The notes below the pieces were generated by a model, which was not told the origin of the DNA, ran no database searches, and worked only from the letters and a program-made list of their open reading frames with translations. A DNA stretch of 64,000 nucleotides from Aspidiotus rigidus. Its lineage: Eukaryota > Arthropoda > Insecta > Hemiptera > Diaspididae. The first letter of the stretch is position 1; every line of letters starts with the position of its first letter. The position numbers and the translations under genes were made by a program. The stretch covers positions 682,001 through 746,000 of the forward strand of contig JAVHKY010000061.1 of assembly GCA_035079385.1 (NCBI GenBank), in the 5' to 3' direction. Below are positions 33,914 through 37,055 of the stretch, piece after piece.

Positions 33914-35577
33914 AGGAGAGAGAGAGCGTGAAACAAAAGAAATGAATGCAAACTGCGTTAACACAAGGAGGACTTTATTTAACGACGATTGATAGAACAC
34001 TGTACTGGTACAGATAACGATAACGATTACAGATAGAAACAAGAAAGCCCTTCCTCTCTCTACACTCTTGCACACACACTCTCACTGTAACAATAATTAT
34101 GTACCTACTTCAACAAAATGAATGCAAACTACCGTGATGAAAACAATCTGACTGCTGGCACTTCTCTGACCAATGAGTCATCTTTACACTCCGTGCCTAA
34201 ATGACGCCATGCTTCACATGAATAACACGCTTATTCTCACACACCTACTGAAAAATGCTTTCAACTTCGCTTGTAAATAACACTTTACACTCTACACACA
34301 AAGAAAACTGCACAATTGATGACAATGTACAAATTTGTCTCATTGTTCATCCTGCATCTTTTACTCTATTGACATAAGAATGCAAAGAGAGCGCTCTCTA
34401 TATTTCAATGTGACAATATTTGAGAGCTTGAAACAAAAAACTGATGCTCCTGTATACCAAGAACGACAAATTCTTGTACAAGTACTTTAAATTTTTCTCA
34501 AAAATTGAATTGGAGACCTATTTAAGAAACATGAAAAATTGTTAAAATAAATATTACGTTATTTTGTGTACATCTCATTTTCCAAGACTCGTGCAAAATG
34601 TAGGAGAATGAAGCATCGACAAATTATTGTCCATTGAGATATTTTGATCCCAACACTTTTGTTTAATGTGGAAATTAGCGCTCCTACAGCAGCAATATGT
34701 GGGAAAGATGATTCAAGTGCAGCTAACGCAAACTAGTGGTGGTCCTATTCACCCCACCTGACCCTATTCGCCCTGTTTAGAATAGCATAAATTTATTTTT
34801 GTCCTTCTCTATCCCACAATGAAAGGACGATTAAAGATAATACCTTTCAGAGGCTTTCAAAAGATAAAATTTGCCGTATCATGGATAGTGCTTTCCGCGA
34901 GAGAAATGAAAATTATATTTTATTAACTTTGGCCTTACGCTTGCTGTAGGAAATGCCGATAGACCTATTCGTTTAAGCCAGATGAGTGATTGCAGTACGT
35001 TCATTGGATTGCCGAGTTATCCAGTAAATGGGATTGAGTCCAATTTTTCCGAAACTGCCTCTACGGTTTCTGATTCTCTTCTGTCTCTTAAATATAGTAA
35101 GTAAGCGAATAAAATATTAATTCAGTGGAAAGTTAAAGGTGTCGGTTCAAATAACTAACCTACTATTTTGAAGGTAGCGGCGTTAAGCAATTTTCTAGTA
35201 AGGAAAAACTGTCACCGGATGATGAACTATTGGAAATAATCAACGATTTTAAGAACAATGTATTCACTATTTCCGAAGTGGAGATACTGGTTCAAAATTG
35301 GCAAAATCGGAACGACGTACAACAGTCTTTTCGGGATAAGCAGGTCTGTATGTACACAAGAGCTTACTAGGTATCAAAAGAGTCACAATTTGATGTGCAC
35401 ATAAAGATACCTACCCATCTGTTTCATTTAAATAAAGCAAATTATTTGCAGGAACAACTCACCAAAATGAGAGAGGAATACGACAGAATACAACAAAAAC
35501 TGAAGGACCAAATGAAGAGGACAACTCCATTCGAAAGAATTTGTAAATTTTTTGGTGGAAATAAACCCAAACGTTAG
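2457..35577 (+). CDS. Stumps/BCAP-like (Dof/PIK3AP1 family) signalling adaptor gene, 12 exons visible, 5' partial
   Basis: The family adaptors link receptor tyrosine kinases (FGF receptors for Drosophila Stumps/Dof; B-cell and Toll-like receptors for vertebrate BCAP/BANK1) to downstream signalling in the cytoplasm. Exons: 2457-2598, 8821-9056, 14083-14261, 18767-18911, 22571-22707, 22964-23093, 25419-25609, 27478-27538, 32836-33177, 34950-35096, 35174-35343, 35452-35577, giving about 668 codons. Each junction has GT-AG borders and the phases (2,1,0,1,0,1,0,1,1,1,0) chain without conflict. Domain order is TIR-like (exons 1-2), DBB (exons 3-5), linker and ankyrin-like (6-8), Tyr/Pro-rich (9-10), acidic helix and basic coiled-coil tail (11-12). 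The start codon lies outside the window. Family assignment rests on domain order and recognisable DBB residues; orthology to stumps is inference. Introns up to 6.2 kb are filled with transposons. Confidence 0.85.
2599..4539. other. Intronic stretch with one small inverted-repeat element
   Basis: AT-rich intron sequence. The only structured part is the inverted repeat at 3252-3465; I see no coding exon or domain in the rest. Confidence 0.5.
3252..3465. repeat. Small inverted-repeat (MITE-like) element
   Basis: Arms of about 50 bp at 3252-3301 and 3414-3465 are reverse complements with a few mismatches; both contain CACAATTTTGGTGACAA on one strand or the other. The spacer is about 110 bp. No target duplication was identified. 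The short ORFs on both strands arise from the arms. Confidence 0.65.
4540..5585. mobile_element. MULE-like DNA transposon remnant with CACGAG subterminal repeats
   Basis: The flanks on both sides of the SWIM-domain ORF are studded with the hexamer CACGAG or its complement CTCGTG (about 4612-4780 and 5440-5580). The two flanks are roughly inverted with respect to each other: TAAATTGCACGAG on the left, CTCGTGCAATTTA on the right. This matches a degenerate Mutator-like element with long subterminal arrays. Exact ends and a target duplication were not resolved. Confidence 0.55.
4833..5285 (-). pseudogene. SWIM zinc-finger C-terminal fragment of a MULE-type transposase
   Basis: The 150-residue frame contains a C-x-C-x8-C-x-H cluster (CTCPIFIKKRQCKH), the SWIM zinc-finger signature found in Mutator-like transposases and related nuclear proteins. 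A basic GRPSK-type tail follows and could act as an AT-hook or nuclear signal. The catalytic DDE portion is absent, so this is a truncated relic. A sister copy with a damaged SWIM motif lies at 30104-30415. The start is arbitrary. Confidence 0.6.
5640..5990 (-). pseudogene. Integrase-like fragment, C-terminal part (KRBA2/SCAND3-type rve)
   Basis: Translating the minus strand gives a run with an AYM/KYMKNSAPH...LYEVMFGM pattern, typical of the end of the retroviral-type integrase core in KRBA2/SCAND3-like and Ginger-like transposases. A helical REGVTTALLQQAEEM segment follows. Stops and frame changes show it is dead. The matching N-terminal fragment lies at 7359-7640 on the same strand, separated by repeat insertions, so the two are probably one broken gene. 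Confidence 0.5.
6111..6400 (+). repeat. Interspersed repeat family A, diverged copy
   Basis: The segment with GAATACAGAGCTGATTTTTTC, then a G-run (GGGGGG-CAAAGGGG), then TTGTTCTACGCCCAATTTCC, is shared with copies at 6787-7210 and 9850-10153. It is the most diverged of the three. It separates the two integrase fragments. Confidence 0.7.
6787..7210 (-). repeat. Interspersed repeat family A, uninterrupted copy
   Basis: This is the reverse complement of the split copy at 9850-10153 plus 12412-12566. It runs from GAAGATTAGAAGGAATGATT to GTAGATGTCTTCCTTTCTTG with only scattered differences. Together with the other copy it forms an inverted pair on either side of stumps-like exon 2. The class is unknown; no transposase is encoded. 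Confidence 0.8.
7359..7640 (-). pseudogene. Integrase-like fragment, N-terminal part of the core (KRBA2/SCAND3-type rve)
   Basis: The minus-strand frame contains KRKGLVVCPIVHSATNSRGQ, followed by MDFIEGQSQSDGDF. This corresponds to the usual K-G-L-V-V-x-P-I-(V/L)-x(4,6)-N-S-R-G-Q-x-D-(L/F)-I segment of KRBA2-like integrases, where the D after Q is the first catalytic aspartate. The frame then degrades. The likely continuation is at 5640-5990. Confidence 0.55.
8010..8149. repeat. 140-bp MITE with 31-bp terminal inverted repeats
   Basis: Left end AATTTGGTAAAAGATTGAAG...CTCGCA (8010-8040) and right end TGCGAGCAGAGCCTCAATCT...AAATT (8119-8149) are near-perfect reverse complements. No coding content. 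No convincing target duplication seen. Confidence 0.85.
8821..9056 (+). CDS. stumps-like exon 2 (TIR-like end)
   Basis: A long T-tract and CAG acceptor precede it; the donor is GTTGGT. It encodes a segment with the RLQILIVCPLFLKKVQEV pattern, the later beta strand and helix of the TIR-like fold, then PDKMVAMMLGVEDL. The donor at 9056 is chosen because it is the only nearby GT giving the phase needed by exon 3. The in-frame read-through to 9069 is intronic. Confidence 0.85.
9057..9849. other. Intronic stretch, nothing recognised
   Basis: AT-rich sequence between exon 2 and the family A repeat. The minus-strand ORF at 9299-9580 shows no recognisable domain. Confidence 0.5.
10140..12425 (+). 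mobile_element. 5'-truncated Jockey-clade non-LTR retrotransposon with 14-bp target duplication
   Basis: The 14-mer AAGTTCATATTTAA occurs exactly at 10140-10153 and 12412-12425. The element body spans about 10154-12411 and ends in an A-tract (about 12393-12411), the usual 3' end of a target-primed insertion. Only the tail of the endonuclease is left in front of the reverse transcriptase. The 2-kb frame is intact, so the insertion looks young. It lies in intron 2 of the stumps-like gene in the same orientation and is nested in repeat family A. Confidence 0.9.
10191..12239 (+). CDS. Jockey-type reverse transcriptase (ORF2 fragment, endonuclease truncated)
   Basis: 682 codons. The first residues contain SDHSPLIL, the C-terminal motif of the AP endonuclease domain. 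Reverse-transcriptase blocks follow in order: PGHDQISARVLQ near residue 240, HRPISLLSVLSKLFEKL near 305, the first catalytic Asp in FLDVSQAFDRVW near 371, GVPQGSVLGPLLY near 428, and the FADD catalytic box near 459. The C-terminal WTYGIPIWGSA segment is typical of Jockey. There are no internal stops. The ATG is just the first after truncation, not the ancestral start. The enzyme would reverse-transcribe its own RNA at a nicked target, but without the endonuclease it could not move alone. Confidence 0.92.
   Translation: MNIDDLFSDHSPLILTLSNSIIRKQMAPKLTNKHTDWDAFRDGVNNNVNLRIRLKSPHELEEAVDSFTKLLQHEAKSATPMNFQGQHYHACYPKEILDLVQKRRKARHRWQLSRNPLHKQAFNNLCKLVKTRICEHNNDSFNHFVTTLGATEATDYSLWKVACSLNKPPDYISPLKRPNNTWARSDKEKAEVFAEHLEQRFQPNDIATDISPDLYQAEEQVVDLFSPSEIKAMIKKKLNPKRAPGHDQISARVLQELPRKGLVMLTYLYNAVLRLQYVPKQWKLARIIMIPKEGKPPEIASSHRPISLLSVLSKLFEKLYMRRLLKIVENKNLIPDHQFGFRKRQSTIEQVHRVGAAIRKALEEKKFCPSIFLDVSQAFDRVWMPGLLHKISKHFPTCHVQIISSYLSDRRFYVHYGEADSSDKPIAAGVPQGSVLGPLLYTLYTADIPEQGDSTLATFADDTAILATHEDYTAAVTKLQRAVNKVNEWTTRWKIQTNASKTVRVDFALRKHGYDPTYINDEPVQRADCTRYLGLHLDCKLNWKAHIIKKKEQLKLRFRTMFWMLRAKSRLSLRNKRLLYIMILRPIWTYGIPIWGSAASSNIEILQRFQNNALRKITGAPWYVTNQQLHEDLALETVQQIASKATTRYIKRLHDHSNIEALQLLEQLSTQRLKRKPIAGIE
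12567..12945 (-). mobile_element. Penelope-like element 3' remnant (family 1)
   Basis: About 75-80% similar along its length to 20379-20760, which directly follows a Penelope GIY-YIG reading frame on the minus strand. This copy has lost the whole ORF. It keeps the hammerhead-like motif at 12609-12663. Confidence 0.75.
12609..12663 (-). ncRNA. Hammerhead-ribozyme-like motif in Penelope-like element
   Basis: On the minus strand the core CTGATGA (12645-12651) is followed by T, a GGG-ATAACA-CCC hairpin (helix II) and GAAA (12628-12631). The palindrome AGTACT (a 3-bp helix III with no loop) and C (expected cleavage position) come next. The 5' GTTGC and 3' GCAAC pair as outer helix I across an internal loop. 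This is the type I, short-helix-III form reported in Penelope-like elements, where ribozymes are thought to act as dimers. Activity is inferred, not shown. Confidence 0.75.
13045..13920 (+). mobile_element. FLYWCH-type MULE remnant
   Basis: Facing ends carry GACTTTTCGG (about 13061) and GCCGAAAAGTCC (about 13879), which look like inverted terminal sequence. A transposase C-terminal fragment lies inside. Length and decay suggest an internally deleted relic. Confidence 0.55.
13250..13640 (+). pseudogene. C-terminal fragment of a FLYWCH/MULE transposase-like protein
   Basis: The frame contains a GRPRRGRRRQL basic stretch, then W-N-V-Y-D-R and R-T-N-H-V-V. This matches the (W)NVYE(R/S)...TNN(V/A)(V/C)EGWN pattern common to FLYWCH-type MULE proteins in insects. 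A second relic with the same pattern lies at 36310-36675 on the minus strand. The frame breaks near 13549 and continues in another frame. No catalytic residues are present. Confidence 0.55.
14083..14261 (+). CDS. stumps-like exon 3 (start of DBB region)
   Basis: Acceptor ATTACAG, donor GTAAGT, phase 1 in and 0 out. It encodes VFPEYDQWRKMSVKDQD... ending in SLFPKKVQI. The closing PKKV-type strand leads directly into exon 4's GQCKLLILLTEPL, reproducing the start of the DBB beta-sheet region of Dof/BCAP/BANK proteins. Confidence 0.88.
14853..15480. mobile_element. Long inverted-repeat element with internal GACA microsatellite
   Basis: The left arm (14853-15105) and right arm (about 15190-15480) are reverse complements, sharing AAAGCGGAAAG/CTTTCCGCTTT ends and TAGCTCCCATAGAA inside. 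The right arm has gained a (GACA)n tract at about 15409-15446. A further left-arm copy lies at 44975-45300. It encodes no transposase; the class is unknown. Confidence 0.75.
15409..15446. repeat. (GACA)n microsatellite
   Basis: About nine GACA units in tandem, located where the other arm has only a single unit (GGACAAACAGATAGACAA on the opposite strand), so the expansion is recent relative to the element. Confidence 0.95.
15489..16671. mobile_element. 1.2-kb element with about 170-bp terminal inverted repeats
   Basis: Ends TAGCGGTTGGCAGCGCG (15489) and GCCGCCAACCGCTA (ending 16671) are inverted, and homology runs about 170 bp inward (15489-15670 with 16505-16671). The interior contains a repeat also found at 23800-24420 and 45480-46130, plus a (GA)n run at 16470-16509. 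It encodes no transposase that I can see. Confidence 0.75.
16470..16509. repeat. (GA)n microsatellite
   Basis: Uninterrupted GA dinucleotide run of about 20 units inside the TIR element. Confidence 0.95.
16680..18766. other. Intronic stretch without recognised genes
   Basis: Two small ORFs at 17083-17283 and 17277-17471 have mixed composition but match no family I know. Phases of stumps-like exons 3 and 4 join directly and yield a conserved DBB junction, so neither ORF is needed as an exon. A T-tract sits near 17858. The remainder is unremarkable AT-rich intron. Confidence 0.5.
18767..18911 (+). CDS. stumps-like exon 4 (DBB core)
   Basis: Acceptor TTTATAG, donor GTTTGT. It encodes GQCKLLILLTEPLTAEDVL and then LRNPYAVQFRMP, which carry the best recognisable DBB features: the LL-x-(E/D)-PL strand and the RNPY-(A/T)-(V/L)-QF segment. 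Phase 0 in, phase 1 out. Confidence 0.92.
18945..19125. repeat. MITE-like element with GTGGCG/CGCCAC ends
   Basis: The left end TAGTGGCGCACTT and right end AAGTACGCCACTG form short inverted termini about 180 bp apart. The interior contains TTGCCGCC repeats. It lies just downstream of exon 4. Confidence 0.5.
19480..20030. repeat. Minisatellite array, about 60-bp units with higher-order structure
   Basis: About nine related units built around GAAGAAACCATAAA, AATTGATAGAATCAA and TTTGAATTAGACT. Unit variants recur: the GGAATAAATATGTTCC variant starts near 19674 and 19876 (about 202 bp apart), and the TAGATCGATAGAATC variant near 19491 and 19816 (about 325 bp apart). Expansion therefore involved blocks of several units. 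Short minus-strand ORFs are repeat artefacts. Confidence 0.9.
20419..20473 (-). ncRNA. Hammerhead-ribozyme-like motif, second copy
   Basis: Same architecture as 12609-12663: CTGATGA, T, helix II, GAAA, AGTACT, C, and GTTGC/GCAAC outer helix I. In helix II the last strand is CTC instead of CCC, keeping pairing through a G-U. It lies on the strand of, and 3' to, the Penelope endonuclease frame, the position expected for a Penelope terminal repeat. Confidence 0.78.
20740..21300 (-). pseudogene. Penelope-like GIY-YIG endonuclease domain, frameshifted
   Basis: The first frame (from about 21259) contains a VRKYFGSIPYIGKYTNKV linker and GVYKLSCEQCE, the GIY half of a GIY-YIG nuclease. The YIG half (IGETGRKFEIRKKEH) follows in another frame, its Tyr codon replaced by TAA. 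Further on the first frame resumes and ends with CLLNNVITFDSNTLFGL. In intact elements this domain nicks target DNA for the adjoining reverse transcriptase. The break makes this copy non-functional. Confidence 0.8.
21361..22570. other. Intronic stretch with one unassigned ORF
   Basis: AT-rich intron. It contains the ORF at 21714-21986 (separate entry) and otherwise no exon signal; the acceptor for exon 5 is at its right edge. Confidence 0.5.
21714..21986 (+). CDS. Unrecognised ORF, possibly a transposon fragment
   Basis: 90 codons with balanced amino-acid use, including FDFKREFNAWLARVKGVKKF and a basic segment RVRPRAK. I do not recognise a family. It sits inside an intron of the stumps-like gene next to Penelope debris, so a decayed mobile-element ORF is more likely than a host gene. 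Confidence 0.2.
   Translation: MKRISGDPCNVKNGLLMKLKNMLSAFVRDNTQVHKVYMLTFDFKREFNAWLARVKGVKKFVKLLDRVRPRAKNIVAVCDTKKKFPEGRDG
22571..22707 (+). CDS. stumps-like exon 5 (end of DBB)
   Basis: Acceptor TTCCAAG, donor GTAAAA. It encodes SMLISVNIEKNGKSLGHRMV followed by KCESKMRELEKLL. The V-x-(V/I)-x-x-(N/G)-x-x-LG-x-R-x-(V/I)-K-x-ES pattern is characteristic of the last DBB strands in BCAP and Stumps. Phase 1 in, 0 out. Confidence 0.92.
22764..22918. repeat. Small inverted repeat in intron 5
   Basis: AAAGAAAAGTGACGTCA near 22784 is mirrored by TGACGTCACTTCTTTTCTTT near 22897. The pair occupies most of the 256-bp intron between exons 5 and 6. Confidence 0.6.
22964..23093 (+). CDS. stumps-like exon 6 (linker before ankyrin region)
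   Basis: Acceptor GATACAG, donor GTGAGT. It encodes a helical, Leu-rich segment with LDLLLLQNFRKNTPAHFNLL. Phase 0 in, 1 out. In BCAP-type proteins this region links DBB to the ankyrin repeats. Confidence 0.85.
23760..24490 (+). repeat. Repeat block related to 15690-16130 and 45480-46130
   Basis: Shares blocks such as GCATTACATCAGTCT, TCTGACGACGATATTTACC and GAATTTTCAAGAAATTATTTT with the other two regions. It is bracketed by GAACCTATTTTATGG-like (reverse, 23762) and GGGAACCTGTTTCATGG (24473) ends of another MITE family, so MITE ends and block are nested or form one composite element. Confidence 0.6.
23938..24171 (+). pseudogene. Non-LTR reverse-transcriptase C-terminal relic
   Basis: The frame includes LGIIMRQTKSFVNMSVLRLL and then YLALVRSHLDSASVIWGP. 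This matches the thumb/C-terminal region of CR1/Jockey-like reverse transcriptases (L-x-(L/A)-x-VRS-x-L-(E/D)-x-(A/C)-x-x-(V/I)-W). Only about 60 residues survive. Confidence 0.6.
25419..25609 (+). CDS. stumps-like exon 7 (ankyrin-like region)
   Basis: Acceptor TTTTTAG, donor GTAGGT. It encodes EEYPTLLHFSAKYGLERLMW followed by a second helix pair with NLTPADMAEKANHLKLANAL. The (T)LLHFSA-(K/R)-(Y/F)-GL motif is the conserved ankyrin-like segment of BCAP, BANK1 and Stumps. Phase 1 in, 0 out. Confidence 0.92.
25693..27414. mobile_element. 1.7-kb non-autonomous element with about 120-150-bp terminal inverted repeats
   Basis: The left end (about 25697: TTACAGTTAAAACCCGAAAT) and right end (about 27380-27414: ATTTCGGGTTTTGACTGTAA) are inverted, and homology extends inward through TTGCCACAAATGACTTT. 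Flanks share GATAT, but a clean target duplication is not resolved. The interior holds a second inverted pair (about 25914-25945 with 26208-26240) and the GGAGGC-rich block. It lies in intron 7. No transposase was identified. Confidence 0.75.
26585..27080. repeat. Cluster of GGAGGC / GCCTCC motifs
   Basis: The hexamer GGAGGC or its complement recurs more than fifteen times in about 500 bp, often as the palindrome CCTCCGGAGG. Flanking sequence is AT-rich, so the motif stands out. It lies inside the long-TIR element and may be a transposase- or host-protein-binding array. Confidence 0.7.
27478..27538 (+). CDS. stumps-like exon 8 (61 bp)
   Basis: Acceptor CCTCAAG, donor GTACGT. It encodes QMTELSSVYNYLKGLAEKEG. 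Short, but phase 0 in and phase 1 out connect exons 7 and 9 exactly, and the helical sequence fits the end of the ankyrin region. Confidence 0.8.
27870..28610. mobile_element. Inverted-repeat element with TGCACACA subterminal motifs
   Basis: The left end near 27870 (GTAATTTGCACACAC) and right end near 28580-28605 (GTGTGTGCAAATTACATAC) are inverted, and TGCACACA-type motifs recur inward on both sides. A retrotransposon gag-like fragment lies between the ends. Confidence 0.55.
28040..28492 (-). pseudogene. Copia-type gag (UBN2-like) fragment with an internal stop
   Basis: The minus-strand frame reads through one TGA (about 28253-28255) into a helical segment with ITLQSQLDTLILDPRGDPTQ and FFIKFDEIFSKLADC. 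It resembles the Q-L-x-x-L-x-x-x-P-x-x-(D/S)...F-x-x-(L/F) pattern of Copia gag polyproteins. No zinc knuckle or downstream pol is present. Confidence 0.45.
29384..29536. repeat. 150-bp MITE with about 48-bp terminal inverted repeats
   Basis: The left AATTGGACCATTTTCAGCCA and right TTGGTTAAAAATGGTCCAATT ends are inverted, and homology extends through GGGACATGATAACGATCT. TTAA-like bases flank both ends. Confidence 0.75.
29640..30760. mobile_element. MULE-like element with TTTTCGTG/CACGAAAA subterminal repeats
   Basis: Flanks at about 29660-29840 and 30460-30740 carry many CGAAAA/TTTTCG and CACGAAA/TTTCGTG motifs in opposite orientation around a SWIM-type ORF. The right end CGTGCAGTTTAATATTCCCC is almost the same as at 5562-5580, linking it to the element at 4540-5585. 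Confidence 0.55.
30104..30415 (-). pseudogene. SWIM-type MULE transposase fragment with a damaged zinc finger
   Basis: The frame aligns by eye with 4833-5285 (W-T-x-A-Y-Q-W-A, W-x-x-F-D-D-(F/Y), C-(S/T)-CP). The third zinc ligand is lost: the C-x-H of the sister copy (QCKH) is VRKH here. Probably non-functional. Confidence 0.6.
31506..32482 (-). mobile_element. Merlin-like DNA transposon, 977 bp, with TIRs and 8-bp target duplication
   Basis: The left end GGTATTGGTACAATATGCTA and right end TAGCATATTGTACCAGTACC are inverted with one mismatch; homology continues to ACCTACACGAAAAATTG. Flanking octamers GAGCTTGT (31498-31505) and CAGCTTGT (32483-32490) match at seven of eight positions, the 8-9-bp duplication expected for Merlin. 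Part of the left TIR is repeated at 31543-31567. The single ORF is on the minus strand. Confidence 0.85.
31712..32449 (-). CDS. Merlin / IS1595-type (ISXO2-like) DDE transposase, N-terminus missing
   Basis: 245 codons covering the catalytic domain. The first Asp is in VQIDESLF, the second in IMSDMWPAY, and the Glu in TIECLWRHAKEKYG, all in IS1595-family spacing. An acidic Asp/Glu run, encoded by an ATC/TCA-rich repeat, is inserted after the first Asp. The N-terminal zinc/helix-turn-helix domain seen in full-length relatives is absent, and the first ATG falls at the inner end of the right TIR, so this is an internally deleted copy. The remaining frame has no stop. It would cut and paste DNA if complete. 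Confidence 0.85.
   Translation of the reverse strand: MYLQKKHMLPTNLIQNASLSSFICVQILATEMLVHRGPGLEVQIDESLFQGKRKYNRGRYLKSDRRPAPASDDSLDDDDDDEDEVDVDEKDNNSQAETNHNYGERIQGPWVFGMSCRRKDGLLGRRMFIAEKRDRATLLPIIKREIAQGSTIMSDMWPAYSVLGSHGYEHKTVNHSENFIDPVTGAQTQTIECLWRHAKEKYGIKRQGVANNDINRKLMEEWWRSVNPDPFDAFFEDLKTTSLMT
32836..33177 (+). CDS. stumps-like exon 9 (Tyr/Pro/Ser-rich region)
   Basis: Acceptor TTACAG, donor GTAAGT, phase 1 in and out. It has several tyrosines in signalling-type contexts (NYILPKPL, DTYLIPPTARP, GPYLDMN) and a Ser/Thr-rich stretch. In this family such tyrosines recruit SH2 proteins after phosphorylation; which ones act here is unknown. Confidence 0.88.
33178..34949. other. Intron 9
   Basis: Contains the TG microsatellite and otherwise AT-rich sequence with no exon signal. 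The minus-strand ORFs spanning the TG run are Thr-His repeat artefacts. Confidence 0.6.
33846..33911. repeat. (TG)n microsatellite, about 33 units
   Basis: Uninterrupted GT dinucleotide run followed by a short GA tract. Confidence 0.98.
34950..35096 (+). CDS. stumps-like exon 10
   Basis: Acceptor GCTGTAG, donor GTAAGT, phase 1 in and out. It encodes a Ser-rich, low-complexity segment including SDCSTFIGLPSYPVNGIE. Separated from exon 11 by only 77 bp. Confidence 0.85.
35174..35343 (+). CDS. stumps-like exon 11
   Basis: Acceptor TTTGAAG, donor GTCTGT, phase 1 in, 0 out. It encodes an acidic helical segment with LLEIINDFKNNVFTISEVEI that resembles the helical region before the coiled coil in Stumps/BCAP proteins. 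Confidence 0.87.
35452..35577 (+). CDS. stumps-like exon 12 (coiled-coil, C-terminus)
   Basis: Acceptor TTTGCAG; the stop TAG is at 35575-35577. It encodes a heptad-like basic coiled coil (EQLTKMREEYDRIQQKLKDQ) ending FGGNKPKR. In BCAP-type adaptors the coiled coil supports oligomerisation. Confidence 0.9.
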   Translation, partial: EQLTKMREEYDRIQQKLKDQMKRTTPFERICKFFGGNKPKR

Positions 35578-35704
35578 TAGGCATACATTTATTTGGTAAC
35601 ATTTATTCTAAATATGGAAAATATAAAAGATCTAGTACCTATGTAGTTATGTTTTTTATATACATAAATATAGGTAATAGACCGCACTAGCTTAGATAAA
35701 CCCA

Positions 35705-36660
35705 AACGGCTTCCCCTTCTTTTGTCCACAGACATTTCGTCCACGACACATTTTGTCCAGGGAAAATAATTAGAACGACAAATACTACAGAATGAGTAGA
35801 TGAATGAAGAAAGGTGCAAAAGCCGCAGAAATAAAACAATACAAAGTACCGCAAGCACTTTTGGCTAAGAAGCCATCAACGGGCGGAGAATAGAAAGCGA
35901 CTTTCTATTTTCCGCCCATTGATGGCTTCTTAGCCAAAAGGTACTTTGTATTGTTTTATTTCTGCGGCTTTTGCACCTTTCTTCATTCATTTACTCATTC
36001 TGTAGTATTTGTCGTTCTAATTTCAAAATTTATTGTCATCATATCACAAGTATTAGTTATAATATGTGTACCTACATAAAATAGGATAATATGACATTAC
36101 TTTGGTAGACATAAATAGGTACACGATGTAGTATAGGTAATGTTATATTATTTTAAAAAATGCTACTTTTCTTCATCTGAGACCGCATTTGATTCTGAAC
36201 GTTGCACATTCCGCAATTTTAAACAATACAAAATGGCTTTAAGGTATAAAAAAACCTCACACTAATCTTTATATTTTTCATAATTTTGTACATACGCTCC
36301 TGATTACTCCTATACGTACTTTTTTGGAACGGAGTGCTTTATTTTCGTGTGACCATCTTGAAGCTGCAAAATGAGGGTTTCATTCATTTTCAGATCTTTC
36401 TTAATCGCATGGTGTACTCCCAGCAATCTTTCGAAACGCATATTCCAACCCTCAACGACATTATTTGTTTGAGGTCCATAGTGGGGCACACTTTCGTAAA
36501 CATTCCACACATTAGGACGATATCGTGGTAGTACGGCCTTCCTACGTCCTCTGACGTACAACAATTCCTTTAGACAAAATATCTCATGGACAAAGAAAGA
36601 TGGGATGAAAAAAGTTGGACGAAATGTCTTCGGACGAAAAGTCGTGGAACCAGACAAACA
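35705..36660. mobile_element. MULE-like element with TTTCGTCCA/TGGACGAAA subterminal repeats
   Basis: The left flank has TTTTGTCCACAGACATTTCG-type repeats (35722-35760) and the right flank the inverted counterparts (GTTGGACGAAATGTCTTCGG, 36585-36650). A FLYWCH-type transposase fragment lies near the right end and a palindrome is inserted at 35760-36022. Confidence 0.6.
35765..36022. repeat. Near-perfect snap-back palindrome, arms about 125 bp
   Basis: Left arm (35765-35896) and right arm (about 35902-36022) are reverse complements over ATTAGAACGACAAATACTAC, GCAAAAGCCGCAGAAATAAA and AAGAAGCCATCAACGGGCGG. The only large difference is a short GCAAGCAC insert in the left arm. There is almost no spacer, so the transcript would fold into one long hairpin. 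Confidence 0.9.
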
Positions 36661-36675
36661 AATCTTATGTTGCAT
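36310..36675 (-). pseudogene. FLYWCH/MULE transposase C-terminal fragment
   Basis: The frame contains LYVRGRRKAVLPRYRPNVWN followed by VYESVPHYGPQTNNVVEGWN, the conserved P-R-(F/Y)-x-x-x-x-WNVYE...TNN-x-x-EGWN block of FLYWCH-type MULE proteins in insects. The N-terminal part derives from the subterminal repeats, so the real coding relic starts near 36570. Companion of 13250-13640. Confidence 0.7.
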
Positions 36676-37055
36676 ATAACACTACTGAACAAAGAAAAAA
36701 AATATATTTGTATCCTGAATTTCATTATACACATCTAGAGTATTTTTCAACGCTGAACACGAATTTGAAGTTCGTTTTTCAATCCGAGCTAAATCTTTTA
36801 TGGAATGACGTGAAAATCTACTCGTTCATTTGCCGCGTATCGTCGCGCGCTTAACGAACGTAGTATCATCGGATATCAAGAACTCGTGTTCCGTTCCGCG
36901 ACGATACGCGGCAAATGAACGAGTAGATTTTCACTCATTCCATAAAAGATTTAGCTCGGATTGAAAAACGAACTTCAAATTCGTGTTCAGCGTTGAAAAA
37001 TACTCTAAATGTATATAATGAAATTCTTGGAACAGGATGGCTGTTCAGTAGTGTA
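36676..37055. repeat. Snap-back element, arms about 150 bp, ends ACACTACTGAAC/GTTCAGTAGTGT
   Basis: Left arm 36676-36845 and right arm about 36894-37055 are about 97% reverse complementary; a GC-richer 45-50-bp loop lies between. Ends are inverted 12-mers. It looks like a fold-back MITE just 3' of the stumps-like gene. Confidence 0.9.

Noticed and set aside
33763..34075. ORFs across the TG microsatellite
   Set aside because: Pure Thr-His repeat translation of the dinucleotide run.
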